64,000 nt of DNA from an uncultured Pseudomonas sp. (GCF_943846705.1 NZ_OX044366.1:2418001-2482000); one strand, 5' to 3'; numbered from the stretch's first letter, positions 30,025-39,330 are shown. Notes: generated by a model from the letters alone, not told the origin. A program made the numbers and translations.

Positions 30025-30192
30025 CGTTTCCGCTATCCCTAGCTGTTCCCCAACAGCCCTTGCCCGATCACACCGGGCCTTTTATCCCTGACACCCAGCA
30101 CACGTGCTCGCCTCTTTGCTCCAAGCGGATGGCGGCGCATTGCTGTGCTGGACCTACAGCAAAGCCCGGCCGGCGATGGCCAAGGTACGCCA

Positions 30193-30582
30193 ATGAGACC
30201 AAACACCATGACCGAGCCAGCATCTACCGCATTTGGCGGGATCGCGCTGTACAAGCTGGGTGTGCTGGGCGCATTCGCTGCCGTACTTGTGACCATCGTT
30301 GTAATGGCTATGACCCTGCCCAAGACGGCGCGGGAGTTTGTAGTGGCCATGATCTCGACAGTAGTGGCCAGCCTTGGCGGTGGTGCGTTCATCATCCGCT
30401 GGTTTGAGCTGGGTCACTGGATCAATGACGACATTGGCCTAGTCGCCCTGGCTGCCATCATCTTTGTCTGTGGCCTGCCTGCATGGGTCATGGTTCGCGG
30501 TTGGTTCGTGTATGCCGAGCTAAGCAAGCACATGAGCCTGCCTGACATGCTGCGCGAGCTTAAGGCTGTGGTGTGGAAATGA
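30193..30582 (+). CDS. Holin
   Basis: 129 residues with three membrane helices (about 18-40, 50-70 and 78-100) and a charged C-terminal tail. First gene of the late operon and followed by HNH/terminase, as in several Pseudomonas siphophages. Two starts are in frame: ATG 30193 (M-R-P-N-T) and ATG 30208 (M-T-E-P). Confidence 0.78.
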   Translation: MRPNTMTEPASTAFGGIALYKLGVLGAFAAVLVTIVVMAMTLPKTAREFVVAMISTVVASLGGGAFIIRWFELGHWINDDIGLVALAAIIFVCGLPAWVMVRGWFVYAELSKHMSLPDMLRELKAVVWK

Positions 30583-30755
30583 GTGAGTTCACCCCAGAAG
30601 AAAAGGCTGCGATGCGCGTTGTAGAGCAGATGCTTGAGAGTGGCCGAACAGTTCTTTTGGTTGATCGTTGGTCGCGGGGCGCCTTGCGCTTTATGAAGCC
30701 GCGCCACTCTTCGGTGCACAAGCACGCAGTCAAGAAGAAATACCGTGGCGCTTAA
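30579..30755 (+). CDS. Small basic phage protein, 58 aa
   Basis: ATG overlaps the holin stop (ATGA). MSEFTPEEKAAMRVVEQML is a helical start; the tail is rich in His/Lys. Unknown function. Confidence 0.6.
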   Translation: MSEFTPEEKAAMRVVEQMLESGRTVLLVDRWSRGALRFMKPRHSSVHKHAVKKKYRGA

Positions 30756-31152
30756 GCCGCCTAAGCCATGCGCATGGCCTGGTTGCAGTGTCCTGGTGCG
30801 TGGTGTGAGCCATTGCAGCGTGCACAAGCCCTTGGCCGATGAGCGCAGGGCAGAGCAGCTGAAGCGCGCCCACAAGCAGTACAACAAGCGCCGTGATGAG
30901 TCCGATGAGTTCTACAAGACAACTCGCTGGACCCGCTTCCGCGTCTATTACCTGCGCCTGCATCCTCTGTGTGTCGAGTGCACCAAGCATGACCGTGTGA
31001 CGGCCGCTGTGATCCTCGACCACATTAAGCCTTACAAGACTCACCCTGAGCTGGGCCTCGACTGGCACAACGTCAGACCGCTCTGCAGACCGTGCCACAA
31101 CCGCATCGGTGAGCGGGTCGGCCTGACAGGGGAGGGGGAGGGTCAAAAGTAG
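30745..31152 (+). CDS. HNH endonuclease next to terminase
   Basis: 135 residues; HNH core VILDHIKPYKTHPELGLDWH with NVRPLCRPCHN, and zinc cysteines in CVECTKH and CRPCH. HNH proteins beside terminase are needed for cos cleavage in HK97-type phages. Starts at GTG 30745. Confidence 0.88.
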   Translation: MALKPPKPCAWPGCSVLVRGVSHCSVHKPLADERRAEQLKRAHKQYNKRRDESDEFYKTTRWTRFRVYYLRLHPLCVECTKHDRVTAAVILDHIKPYKTHPELGLDWHNVRPLCRPCHNRIGERVGLTGEGEGQK

Positions 31153-31221
31153 GGCAAGACCGCCTTCCCGAACGACGGGGGGAACCTTTTTCTTACGTCT
31201 CCAAAATAATGGTTTTCAAAA
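31153..31221. other. Candidate cos region
   Basis: Seventy non-coding bases between HNH and small terminase hold a GC-rich dyad CCGAACGACGGGGGGAACC followed by a T-rich tract. Position matches cos in HK97-like phages, but the cleavage point cannot be read from sequence alone. Confidence 0.4.
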
Positions 31222-31602
31222 ATGGCCCGACCAAGGACGCCGACCAACGTGCTCGACGCCCGTGGCGCATTTAAAAAACACCCCGAGCGTGCGCGAACTG
31301 ACGCCCCGACTGCCGGCCCGCTTGGCAAAGCGCCCGCCCATATCGACGGCGAAGTGCTCAAGGCCTGGAAGGAAATCGAGAAATCAGCACCGCTGGAAGT
31401 GCTCACCGCTTCTGACCGGCTAGCCCTTGAGCTGGCTGCAAACCTCCTGGCTCAGTTCCGCCTTAACCCGATTGACTTCCCGGCCGCCAAGTTGGTGCGC
31501 CTTGAAGCCCTGCTGGGCAAGTTCGGCATGACCCCTGCCGACCGCGCCAAGGTTGGCGGCAAGAAAGACGCCCCCAAGGGCAACCCATTCGATGACCTGT
31601 AA
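31222..31602 (+). CDS. Terminase small subunit (P27 family)
   Basis: 126 residues, beginning MARPRTPTNVLDARGAFKKH, as in P27-type small terminases that recognise phage DNA ends. There is no Shine-Dalgarno before the ATG, so translation may be weak or leader-dependent. Overlaps the large subunit by one base. Confidence 0.85.
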   Translation: MARPRTPTNVLDARGAFKKHPERARTDAPTAGPLGKAPAHIDGEVLKAWKEIEKSAPLEVLTASDRLALELAANLLAQFRLNPIDFPAAKLVRLEALLGKFGMTPADRAKVGGKKDAPKGNPFDDL

Positions 31603-33317
31603 TGGCCGCCAAGAAAACCTATCCGCTGGTAAAAGCAGCGGAGGCCTACGCACGCCAGGTGATCAGCGGGAAGATTCCGGCCTGCAAGTGGATCAAGCTG
31701 GCCTGCCAGCGTCACCTCGATGACGTAAAGCGCTCCAAGTCGGCCGACTTCCCCTATGTGTTCGACCCGGCCAAGGCCGAGCGCGTTGCCAAGTTCCTGC
31801 AGCTGCTGCCGCACACCAAAGGTAAATGGGCTAGCAAGCGCGAGACCATCAAGCTTGAAGGCTGGCAGCTATTCAGCGTGTGCATCCCGTTTGGGTGGCT
31901 GCGCAAGAAAGACAAAACCCGGCGCTACCGCACCATCCTGATTTTCGTGCCGCGTAAAAACGGCAAGTCGATCATCGGCGGCGGCCTGGGCCTGTACATG
32001 TTCACCGCTGACGGCGAGTTTGGCGCGGAGGTTTACAGCGGCGCGACCACCGAGAAACAAGCATGGGAGGTATTCCGCCCAGCCAAACTCATGGTTGACC
32101 GCACCCCCGCGCTGCGCGACCACTACGGCGTCGAGGTTAACGCCTCCAACATGTGCCGCCTCACCGATGGCTCACGCTTTGAGCCGGTGATCGGCAAGCC
32201 CGGTGATGGCTCCAGCCCAAGCTGCGCCATCGTTGACGAATTTCACGAACACCAAGACTCAACCCTGTTTGACACCATGGAAACCGGCATGGGCGCCCGC
32301 GAGCAGCCCGTCATGCTGGTCATCACCACCGCAGGGTCGAGCATCGGCGGCCCATGCCACCAGCTGGTCAGGGACTCCGAGCGCATGCTTGAGGGTGCAA
32401 TCGAGCGCCCCGACCTGTGGGCCATGCTCTACACGATTGACCCTGGCGACGACTGGACCAGCGAATCGGTACTGATCAAGGCCAACCCAAATTACGGCAT
32501 CAGCATCAACGGCGACTTTCTGCAGGCGCGCCAGCGTGACGCCATGCAGAGCGCCGCCAAGCAGGCCACGTTCCGCACCAAGCACCTCAACGAATGGGTC
32601 GGCGCCAAAAACGCCTGGCTCAACATGCTGCGCTGGAAAGAAGCCCCTGCCCGCAAATCGCTCGCAGAGCTTGAGGGCAGGCCATGCATCATCGGCCTCG
32701 ACCTGGCCAGCAAGATCGACATCGCCGGCAACCTGCTGCTGTTCCCGCCGGTTGAGGGTGACCCGCTTTGGCACGTCCACGGCCGGTACTACCTGCCTGA
32801 AGTGCGCGTGATCGAGGAACTGGACAGCAACACCGCCCGCTACCGCGAGTTTGACGCCCTGGGCCTGCTGACACTCACCGATGGGGAAGTGATCGACTTC
32901 GAAGTCATCAAAGAGGATCTGCGCGAGTTCGCCGGCCGCTTCGATGTGCAGCAAGTCGCCTATGACCCCTGGCAAGCCACCCAGCTTGCGCAGGAAATGC
33001 AGGCCGAAGGGCTGTTGATGGTCGAAGTGCGCCAGACGGTGCAGAACATCAGCGAACCCATGAAAGAGCTTGAGGCGCTCACCCTGCGCCGCGTGCTGGC
33101 TCACGGTGACTGCCCGATCCTGACATGGATGGCCAGCAACGTGATCGCCAAGCTGGACGTAAAAGACAACATCTACCCCAACAAAGAACGGCCAGAGAAC
33201 AAGATCGACGGCATCGTCGGCTTGATCATGGCCATCAGTCGGGCAATTGCGGGCAGAGAAGAAGAAGCCCCAGGGCTTTCTGACCACATCGTGAAACACG
33301 GAATCAGGACGCTCTGA
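31602..33317 (+). CDS. Terminase large subunit
   Basis: DNA-packaging ATPase and nuclease, 571 residues. Walker A VPRKNGKSIIGGG lies near residue 116, Walker B CAIVDEFHEH near 207-216, and the nuclease acidic residues begin at GLDLASK near 365. Overlaps the portal start by one base. Confidence 0.96.
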   Translation: MAAKKTYPLVKAAEAYARQVISGKIPACKWIKLACQRHLDDVKRSKSADFPYVFDPAKAERVAKFLQLLPHTKGKWASKRETIKLEGWQLFSVCIPFGWLRKKDKTRRYRTILIFVPRKNGKSIIGGGLGLYMFTADGEFGAEVYSGATTEKQAWEVFRPAKLMVDRTPALRDHYGVEVNASNMCRLTDGSRFEPVIGKPGDGSSPSCAIVDEFHEHQDSTLFDTMETGMGAREQPVMLVITTAGSSIGGPCHQLVRDSERMLEGAIERPDLWAMLYTIDPGDDWTSESVLIKANPNYGISINGDFLQARQRDAMQSAAKQATFRTKHLNEWVGAKNAWLNMLRWKEAPARKSLAELEGRPCIIGLDLASKIDIAGNLLLFPPVEGDPLWHVHGRYYLPEVRVIEELDSNTARYREFDALGLLTLTDGEVIDFEVIKEDLREFAGRFDVQQVAYDPWQATQLAQEMQAEGLLMVEVRQTVQNISEPMKELEALTLRRVLAHGDCPILTWMASNVIAKLDVKDNIYPNKERPENKIDGIVGLIMAISRAIAGREEEAPGLSDHIVKHGIRTL

Positions 33318-34537
33318 TGGGAATACTCAAAAGCCTCGGCCGGCTGTGGGCGAAAAGTGATCCGCAGATCATCGACACGCCCGAAAAGCTGGCCCGCGCC
33401 CTTGGCGTTGAATACGAAACCCACAGCGGGCAAGTGGTCACCACCAACAGCGCCATGCAGCAGCTCACTGTATTTAACTGCGTTCGGGTCCTGGCTGAGT
33501 CGGTTGGCATGCTGCCCTGTCGGCTGTTTCAGCAAGTCGGGCGCGAGCGCTCAGGTGCCACCGGCCACCGGCTTTACCCGCTGCTTTCCGTCGCACCTAA
33601 CGGCTACATGACCGCCCAGGAAATGTGGGAGCTGCTGATTGCCTGCCTGTGCCTGCGCGGCAACTTCTACGCCTACAAGGTCATGGCGCTGGGTAACGTG
33701 GTTGAGCTGCTGCCAATCAACCCAGCCAACGTAAAGCCCAAGCTTAACGACGACTGGACGGTTGAGTACCAGGTTACGTTCAAGGATGGCGTTCGCACGC
33801 TGACGCAGGATGAAATCTGGCACGTGCGGCTGTTTACCCTAGACGGCCTCAACGGCCTGAACCCCATCGCCTACGCCCGCCAGGCGCTGGGTCTTGGCCA
33901 GGCAATGGAGCAACACGCCGCCAAGCTGTTCACCAATGGCGCAGTCACCTCTGGCGTACTGGCTACCGAACAGCAACTAACAGACGAAGCATTCAAGCGC
34001 CTTAAGACAGAGTTTCAAGGCGAGCACATGGGCGTGGCCAATGCCTACAAGCCAATGATTCTTGAGATGGGCCTGAACTGGAAACCGATCAGCCTCAATG
34101 CTCAAGACTCGCAATTCATCGAATCGCGCAAGCTGACAGACGCCCAAATCTGCGGGCTGTTCCGGGTGCCGCCCCACCTGGTGGCCAGCATGGAAAAGAT
34201 GACGCTCAACAACATCGAGCACATGGGCATGAGCTTCGTGAACTACAGCCTGGTGCCGCTGCTCACCCGTATCGAGCATCGCATTCAGGTTGGGTTGCTG
34301 AGCGAGAAAGACCGCCTTACCCACTACGCCAAGTTCAATGCCGGCGCACTGCTGCGCGGCGACATCAAAGGCCGCTATGAGTCCTACGGCAAGGGCATTC
34401 AGTGGGGAATCCTCAGCCCCAACGATTGCCGCGAACTGGAAGACCTCAACCCGCGCGATGGTGGCGACATCTACCTGACCCCCATGAACATGACCACCAA
34501 CCCGGAGGCCGGGAATGAAGACAAAACAACGCCTTGA
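33317..34537 (+). CDS. HK97-family portal protein
   Basis: 406 residues, forming the dodecameric head vertex for DNA entry. HK97-portal motifs include FNCVRVLAESVGMLPC and ICGLFRVPPHLVASMEKMT. The last 23 bases overlap the protease gene. Confidence 0.94.
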   Translation: MGILKSLGRLWAKSDPQIIDTPEKLARALGVEYETHSGQVVTTNSAMQQLTVFNCVRVLAESVGMLPCRLFQQVGRERSGATGHRLYPLLSVAPNGYMTAQEMWELLIACLCLRGNFYAYKVMALGNVVELLPINPANVKPKLNDDWTVEYQVTFKDGVRTLTQDEIWHVRLFTLDGLNGLNPIAYARQALGLGQAMEQHAAKLFTNGAVTSGVLATEQQLTDEAFKRLKTEFQGEHMGVANAYKPMILEMGLNWKPISLNAQDSQFIESRKLTDAQICGLFRVPPHLVASMEKMTLNNIEHMGMSFVNYSLVPLLTRIEHRIQVGLLSEKDRLTHYAKFNAGALLRGDIKGRYESYGKGIQWGILSPNDCRELEDLNPRDGGDIYLTPMNMTTNPEAGNEDKTTP

Positions 34538-35168
34538 TATGCCGCTGACCGTTAAATCGGTTAGTGACACTGGCGAGTTCGAAGGCTACGGCTCTGTGTT
34601 TGGCGTCGAAGACAGCTACGGCGACGTGGTTGTGCGCGGCGCGTTCACCGCAAGCCTTGAGCGCTGGGCAGCCAAAGGCCGGTTGCCGGCCCTGCTGTGG
34701 CAGCACAACATGAGCGAGCCCATCGGTGTTTACACCGAGATGCGTGAGGACGAAACCGGCCTCTACGTCAAAGGCCGCCTGCTCATTGATGCCGACCCGC
34801 TTGCCAAGCGCGCCCACGGCCACATGAAGGCTGGCAGCCTGTCCGGGCTATCCATCGGCTACATGCTCGATGACTACGAATACGACAAAGAAAAGGGCAT
34901 CTGGATTCTCAAGGCCATCGACCTTTGGGAAGTCTCGCTGGTGACGTTCCCGGCCAACGATGAAGCCCGCATTTCTGATGTGAAATCCCTGCTTGAGCGC
35001 GGTGAAACACCGCCACCCAGCAAGGTCGAGAAGGCCCTTCGAGAGGTTGGGTTTTCCGGCACACAAGCCAAGGCCTTTATGGCCAAAGGCTATAGCGCCA
35101 TCACCCCGCGAGAGGCGGGCGCAGACGAAGCGCTGCAAACCCTGAAATCCCTAATCGCCAAAATGTAA
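34515..35168 (+). CDS. HK97-family prohead protease
   Basis: 217-residue maturation serine protease with catalytic His in LLWQHNMSEP and Ser in AGSLSGLSIGY. It cleaves the capsid delta domain during assembly. Starts inside the end of the portal gene. Confidence 0.93.
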   Translation: MKTKQRLDMPLTVKSVSDTGEFEGYGSVFGVEDSYGDVVVRGAFTASLERWAAKGRLPALLWQHNMSEPIGVYTEMREDETGLYVKGRLLIDADPLAKRAHGHMKAGSLSGLSIGYMLDDYEYDKEKGIWILKAIDLWEVSLVTFPANDEARISDVKSLLERGETPPPSKVEKALREVGFSGTQAKAFMAKGYSAITPREAGADEALQTLKSLIAKM

Positions 35169-35178
35169 GGAGCCTCTC

Positions 35179-36378
35179 ATGGCTGTTGAATTGAAAGACG
35201 TGCAAGACGTTGCCGAAGCACTCGGCAAGAAGTTTGATGAGTTCAAGGGCGCAAACGACAAGCGCGTTGATGCCCTGGAAGCCGAAAAAGGCAAGCTGTC
35301 CGGCCAGGTTGAAGCCCTTAACGGCAAACTGACCGAGCTGGACGCCCTCAAGTCTGAGCTTGAGAAAGAGCTGGCCGGCATCAAGCGCCCAGGTGGCAAC
35401 GCCGACAAAGTGGTGTCTGAGCATAAAGCTGCATTCATGCAGTTCGTGCGTAAAGGCAAGGACGACGGCCTGGGCGAACTGCAAGCCAAGGCCCTGCAGA
35501 CCACCGTTGAAGCTGACGGCGGCTATGCCGTACCGGAAGAACTCGACCGCGCCATCCTTGAGCTGCTGCGCGACGAGTCGCCCATGCGCCAAGTGTGCAG
35601 CCAGATCACCGTGTCCACCCCGGATTACAAGAAGCTGGTGAACCTGGGTGGCGCTGGCTCTGGCTGGGTTGGCGAGACTGACGCCCGCCCAGCAACCGGC
35701 ACCCCAACCTTGGCGCAAATCAGCGCCGTCATGGGTGAGATTTACGCCAACCCGCAGGCCACCCAAACCAGTCTCGATGACATGTTCTTCGATGCTGAGG
35801 GCTGGCTGAATGCCGAAGTCGCCCGCGAGTTCTCCGAGCAGGAAGGCTTGGCGTTCCTCACCGGCAACGGCACCAACAAACCAAAAGGCCTGCTGGCATA
35901 CACCATGGCCCTGACCGCCGATGATGTTCGCGCCTTCGGCACCATCCAGAACATCAAATCGGGCACTGCCGGTGACTTCGACACCGACGACCTGGTGAAG
36001 CTGGTTTACACCCTGCGCAAAGGTCACCGCGCCGGCGCAAGCTGGATGCTGCCGAACATGACCCTGTTCAAGATCCGCACCATGAAGGACCTGGAAGGCA
36101 ACTACATCTGGCGCCCAGGCATCGAAGCCGGCCAGCCGTCCAGCCTGCTGGGCTACGGCGTGACCGAGAACGAAGACATGCCAGCAGTGGCTGCAGATGC
36201 CAACGCGGTGCTGTTCGGCGACTTCCGCCGCGCATACACCATCGTTGACCGCATCGGCACTCGCGTACTGCGCGACCCCTACACCAACAAGCCGAACGTC
36301 GGTTTCTACACCACCAAGCGCGTAGGCGGCATGTTGACCGACTCCAACGCCGTGAAAGTGCTCACCCTGAGCGCCTAA
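35179..36378 (+). CDS. HK97-family major capsid protein
   Basis: 399 residues. Residues 1-100 form a coiled-coil delta (scaffold) domain (KLSGQVEALNGKLTELDALK); the HK97 fold follows with TTVEADGGYAVPEELDRAIL and ending FYTTKRVGGMLTDSNAVKVL. AAGGAG precedes the ATG. Confidence 0.95.
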   Translation: MAVELKDVQDVAEALGKKFDEFKGANDKRVDALEAEKGKLSGQVEALNGKLTELDALKSELEKELAGIKRPGGNADKVVSEHKAAFMQFVRKGKDDGLGELQAKALQTTVEADGGYAVPEELDRAILELLRDESPMRQVCSQITVSTPDYKKLVNLGGAGSGWVGETDARPATGTPTLAQISAVMGEIYANPQATQTSLDDMFFDAEGWLNAEVAREFSEQEGLAFLTGNGTNKPKGLLAYTMALTADDVRAFGTIQNIKSGTAGDFDTDDLVKLVYTLRKGHRAGASWMLPNMTLFKIRTMKDLEGNYIWRPGIEAGQPSSLLGYGVTENEDMPAVAADANAVLFGDFRRAYTIVDRIGTRVLRDPYTNKPNVGFYTTKRVGGMLTDSNAVKVLTLSA

Positions 36379-36423
36379 CCCTAATAGGGCCAGCTACGGC
36401 TGGCCCTTGCTGAGGCCATTAAC

Positions 36424-36612
36424 ATGCCAAAAATCAACGTCACCCAAGCGTTCCCGTTTTCGCCCGACGGCAACACCGTTGTGCAAATCGAACTGGGCGA
36501 GCAAGAAGTCTCCGAGCGCTGCGCCGTTGTTGCGGTCGAGCAGCTCAAAGTTGCAACACTGGCAGGAGCGCCGGCTAAAAAAGAAAAGCCCGCCCCAGAG
36601 CCTAAAAAATGA
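36424..36612 (+). CDS. Small hypothetical head-region protein, 62 aa
   Basis: Lies between capsid and connector. Starts MPKINVTQAFPF and ends in a Lys/Pro-rich tail, a pattern of small head-gene proteins of unknown role. Overlaps the next gene as ATGA. Confidence 0.65.
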   Translation: MPKINVTQAFPFSPDGNTVVQIELGEQEVSERCAVVAVEQLKVATLAGAPAKKEKPAPEPKK

Positions 36613-36926
36613 TTGCCCTTGCCGCCGTGAAGGCGCACCTGCGCGTCGAGCACGACGACGAGGACACAATGATCCAGGGCTACATAGACGGCGCCATCAG
36701 CGCCTTCGAAGTCTGGACCAACCGTAAGCTGGTTGAGGACGAAGCCTCATTGCCGGAGCCAATCGGCAACGCGCTGGTCATCAGCAAAAGCATCCAGCAA
36801 GGCGCACTCATGCTCATCGGCCACTGGTACGCCCATGCTGAGAGCGTAGTAATCGGCACCATTACCGCTGAACTGCCCTTTGCCACTCATGCGCTGTGGC
36901 AGCCCCATCGCTGGGTGAACATCTGA
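36609..36926 (+). CDS. Head-tail connector protein (gp6-like)
   Basis: 105 residues of helical gp6-like fold (VKAHLRVEHDDEDTMIQGYI), attaching under the portal. Position directly after the capsid genes is typical. Confidence 0.88.
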   Translation: MIALAAVKAHLRVEHDDEDTMIQGYIDGAISAFEVWTNRKLVEDEASLPEPIGNALVISKSIQQGALMLIGHWYAHAESVVIGTITAELPFATHALWQPHRWVNI

Positions 36927-37480
36927 TGCGCGCCGGGAATTTGCGCCACCGCGCCACCATCCTCAGCCTATCCGCTGACCTATGCCCGGTTGAGCACGGT
37001 GCCCGCTGGGCCAGCATCCGCGCCAAGGATACGGGCGATGTAACGGCCCCAGCCGGCCTGCGCTCAACCGGCTTGGTCGAAGTGCGCGCCCGCTATACCA
37101 ATGAGTTGCAACAAGGCCGCTACCTGCGCAACGGTAACCGCCTGCTGTACATCGCCAGCGCCCCGCGTGACCCCATGGGCACCCGCGCTGAAATGGTCAT
37201 GAGCTGCGCTGAGTTGGTTGGCCAGTGCGCTGAGTACCGCCCGCAAAGCGGCATGCCTGTCGCCTGCCGCGTGCACCTCGCCCACCTGGCGCCCTACTTG
37301 GACGACATGGGCCAGGTCACGGACTACAAAACCAAAGCCGAAGTGGCGGTGATCGAAGTAGGGCGGCCCGAAGAGGGCGACCAACTGCTCATTGCCGGGG
37401 CTCTGTACAACGTCATCGCCTACGCCCGCGACAGCGACGACGGCGTGGTGCGCGGCCTCTGGCTGGAGCTGGTTGCATGA
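36926..37480 (+). CDS. Head closure protein, extended form
   Basis: 184 residues. The first half (MRAGNLRHRATILS, then RWASIRAKDTGDV) is the usual head-tail joining domain; the second half repeats a similar beta-rich pattern ending VRGLWLELVA, so it is longer than the common 105-120 residue form. Starts with a one-base overlap of the connector stop. Confidence 0.78.
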   Translation: MRAGNLRHRATILSLSADLCPVEHGARWASIRAKDTGDVTAPAGLRSTGLVEVRARYTNELQQGRYLRNGNRLLYIASAPRDPMGTRAEMVMSCAELVGQCAEYRPQSGMPVACRVHLAHLAPYLDDMGQVTDYKTKAEVAVIEVGRPEEGDQLLIAGALYNVIAYARDSDDGVVRGLWLELVA

Positions 37481-38055
37481 ACGTCACCATACAAGTGATG
37501 GGCCTCAAGCAAGTCCAGCGCCAACTGGAAGGACTCGGCAAAAAGGTTGATCCCGTACTGCGCGGCGCGCTCAACACTACCGCCACCAAAACCCGCTCTG
37601 AGCGCTTCGTTAAGCCGCTGACGCAGACGATAAGGCCGCAGCGGGTTCGTGCTGCGCTCAAGGTTAAACGTGCCCGCCGTGGCCGAATGGATGCACGCAT
37701 TATCCCCAGTAGCTCCGGCGTGCTAGTTGCTAATTACCGCACCTGGGGGTTTGACGTTATCGACGCCACCCGTGCGCGGATATGGGTTCGCGGGCCGCGC
37801 GGCAGGAAGATCGCCGCAGGCTTTGTAAACCCATCCAGCAGTCAAAAGCTGCCGCTTTCCACCCGCAGCAGCAAGACCGCGGCAAGGGGCAAAACCTACG
37901 CCTACAAACGCGCCCTGCAGTTGGCGCGCGGTCCGAGCACGGCTTATTGGTTTAAGCAGCTCGCCACGACCCAAACAATTAAATGGACAAGTGATTACCT
38001 GCAGGCTGAGTTCGCCAAACGCCTACAGAAAGAAATCGACAAGGGGCCACGATGA
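37477..38055 (+). CDS. Minor tail protein Z-like / neck protein
   Basis: 192 residues, very basic, with KKVDPVLRGALNTTATKTRS and FVNPSSSQKLPLSTRSSK typical of the prophage minor tail protein Z family, which joins tail and head. Confidence 0.82.
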   Translation: MNVTIQVMGLKQVQRQLEGLGKKVDPVLRGALNTTATKTRSERFVKPLTQTIRPQRVRAALKVKRARRGRMDARIIPSSSGVLVANYRTWGFDVIDATRARIWVRGPRGRKIAAGFVNPSSSQKLPLSTRSSKTAARGKTYAYKRALQLARGPSTAYWFKQLATTQTIKWTSDYLQAEFAKRLQKEIDKGPR

Positions 38056-38483
38056 CCAGAGGTACTGAGCTTTCCGAAGCGCTGGAAGTGCGCCTTGATG
38101 CCATCAAGCAAGCTGCCGGCTTTCATACCGAGATAGCGGGTGTGTATGGCTTCGGCAAAAACAAGCCCGACAAAGCGCCATTGCCCTTTCTGCTGATGCG
38201 AATCACAGGCGATGACAAAGAGGATGAGCGCGCCGGCAAGTTTATCCGCGCCGCCAGCTACCAGATTGAGGGCGTGCTGCCGCGCACCGCCACGCTGCAA
38301 GATTTGCAGCACCTGCATCACGACATCATCAAAACCATCGGCGCTGACCCGTTGCCCATGATCCGCCCCCTTGCGAGCGGCTGGCTGAGCGAAGAGTCGA
38401 CCGAGTACGACCCCGATAACGACGGCAGCACCTACCGCAGCGTGGTTGTCACCGTGACCCTGCGCTACGTCGAAACCTACTAA
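38052..38483 (+). CDS. Tail terminator protein
   Basis: 143 residues by position and pattern (ALEVRLDAIKQAAGFHTEIA, RYVET end) match gpU/gp17-like tail terminators that cap the tail tube. Confidence 0.75.
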   Translation: MTRGTELSEALEVRLDAIKQAAGFHTEIAGVYGFGKNKPDKAPLPFLLMRITGDDKEDERAGKFIRAASYQIEGVLPRTATLQDLQHLHHDIIKTIGADPLPMIRPLASGWLSEESTEYDPDNDGSTYRSVVVTVTLRYVETY

Positions 38484-38502
38484 CCCCGCAAACCAACACC
38501 CA

Positions 38503-38527
38503 AGCCCGCCATGTGCGGGTTTTTTTT
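38503..38527 (+). terminator. Terminator fused to the next ribosome site (1)
   Basis: AGCCCGCC-atgt-GCGGGTTTTTTTT followed within a few bases by CTGGAG before the major tail gene. Confidence 0.75.
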
Positions 38528-38546
38528 CGTCTGGAGAAAACCTGAA

Positions 38547-39068
38547 ATGGCCAACTATGCATACATGGGCAAGGGCATCGTTAAGCTCACCCCGGAAGCT
38601 GGCGGCACCGCCCGTGATGTGGGCAACGTGTCTGCGCTGCAGTTCAACGTAAACGAGAACATCATCAAGCTGCCAAACTACCGCAGCGCCGGCGGCGGCA
38701 CCTATGCTCAGGTCAACCGCATTGAGTCGGTGGAGTTCACCGCAACTCTGCACGACCTCAGTCCGGAAAACATGGCAATGGTCCTGTTCGGCACTGCCAC
38801 CACCGTGAGCGACGTGGCCACCATCGAAGCGCTCACCACTGGTGCGCAGACTTTCGAAATGGTGTTCGAGGGCGTGAACGAAGCCGCCACCGGCAAGACT
38901 GTGACCGTCACCGTGCACCGCGCCAAGATCGGCGCTGCTCAGGGCCTTGGCTTCATCGGTGATGACTTCGGCGCCCTGGAGATCACCGGCGAAGTGCTTA
39001 TCGACACCAGCATCGTTACCGCTGGCCTGTCGCAGTTCTTTAAGATCGAGATGGATGTGATCACCTAA
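38547..39068 (+). CDS. Major tail protein
   Basis: 173 residues, beginning MANYAYMGKGIVKLTPE; forms the tail tube. ATG 38547 is 9-12 bases after GGAG of the terminator-ribosome cassette. A segment with EFTATLHDLSPENMAM fits siphophage tube proteins. Confidence 0.85.
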   Translation: MANYAYMGKGIVKLTPEAGGTARDVGNVSALQFNVNENIIKLPNYRSAGGGTYAQVNRIESVEFTATLHDLSPENMAMVLFGTATTVSDVATIEALTTGAQTFEMVFEGVNEAATGKTVTVTVHRAKIGAAQGLGFIGDDFGALEITGEVLIDTSIVTAGLSQFFKIEMDVIT

Positions 39069-39161
39069 GCCTTGACGCAACTTGGCTTTGTAGCCATAGT
39101 TCCCGTGCCGCTGCAAATTCAGCGGCCGGGTTTGGTCGCTCGGAATTGATGTAGGCGCACG

Positions 39162-39183
39162 ACGCCTCAAATGGCGTTTTTTT
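39162..39183 (+). terminator. Terminator before the BroN leader
   Basis: ACGCC-tcaaat-GGCGT followed by seven T, about 94 bases after the major tail stop. It separates tail expression from the BroN unit. Confidence 0.7.
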
Positions 39184-39225
39184 GTGCCCGTTTATGGCGG
39201 GCCGTGCGCGGGAGGGCTTCGGCCC

Positions 39226-39330
39226 TGCTGGGTTCCTACGTCCCCAGTCGACCAACCTGCGTACGGTTCGCCTCCCTTATTTGCTTGGTCGCAAGCGGTG
39301 GCGAACTCCAGACAGATCGTAGGAGTTCCA
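39226..39330 (+). ncRNA. C4-like antisense/leader RNA controlling the BroN gene
   Basis: Three segments here have exact complements further on: TCCTACG (39234-39240) with CGTAGGA (39318-39324, over the ribosome site), CGACCAA (39249-39255) with TTGGTCG (39285-39291), and GTTCGCC (39266-39272) with GGCGAAC (39300-39306). The pairings are mutually exclusive in part, as in the P1/P22 C4 RNA that silences antirepressor translation. Whether the upstream part is processed into a separate RNA is unknown. Confidence 0.6.

Noticed and set aside
32259..33299. 346-codon minus-strand open frame opposite large terminase
   Set aside because: Antisense to conserved terminase motifs; no ribosome site.
37995..39170. 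391-codon minus-strand open frame across tail genes
   Set aside because: Crosses three conserved forward genes and a terminator; shadow frame.
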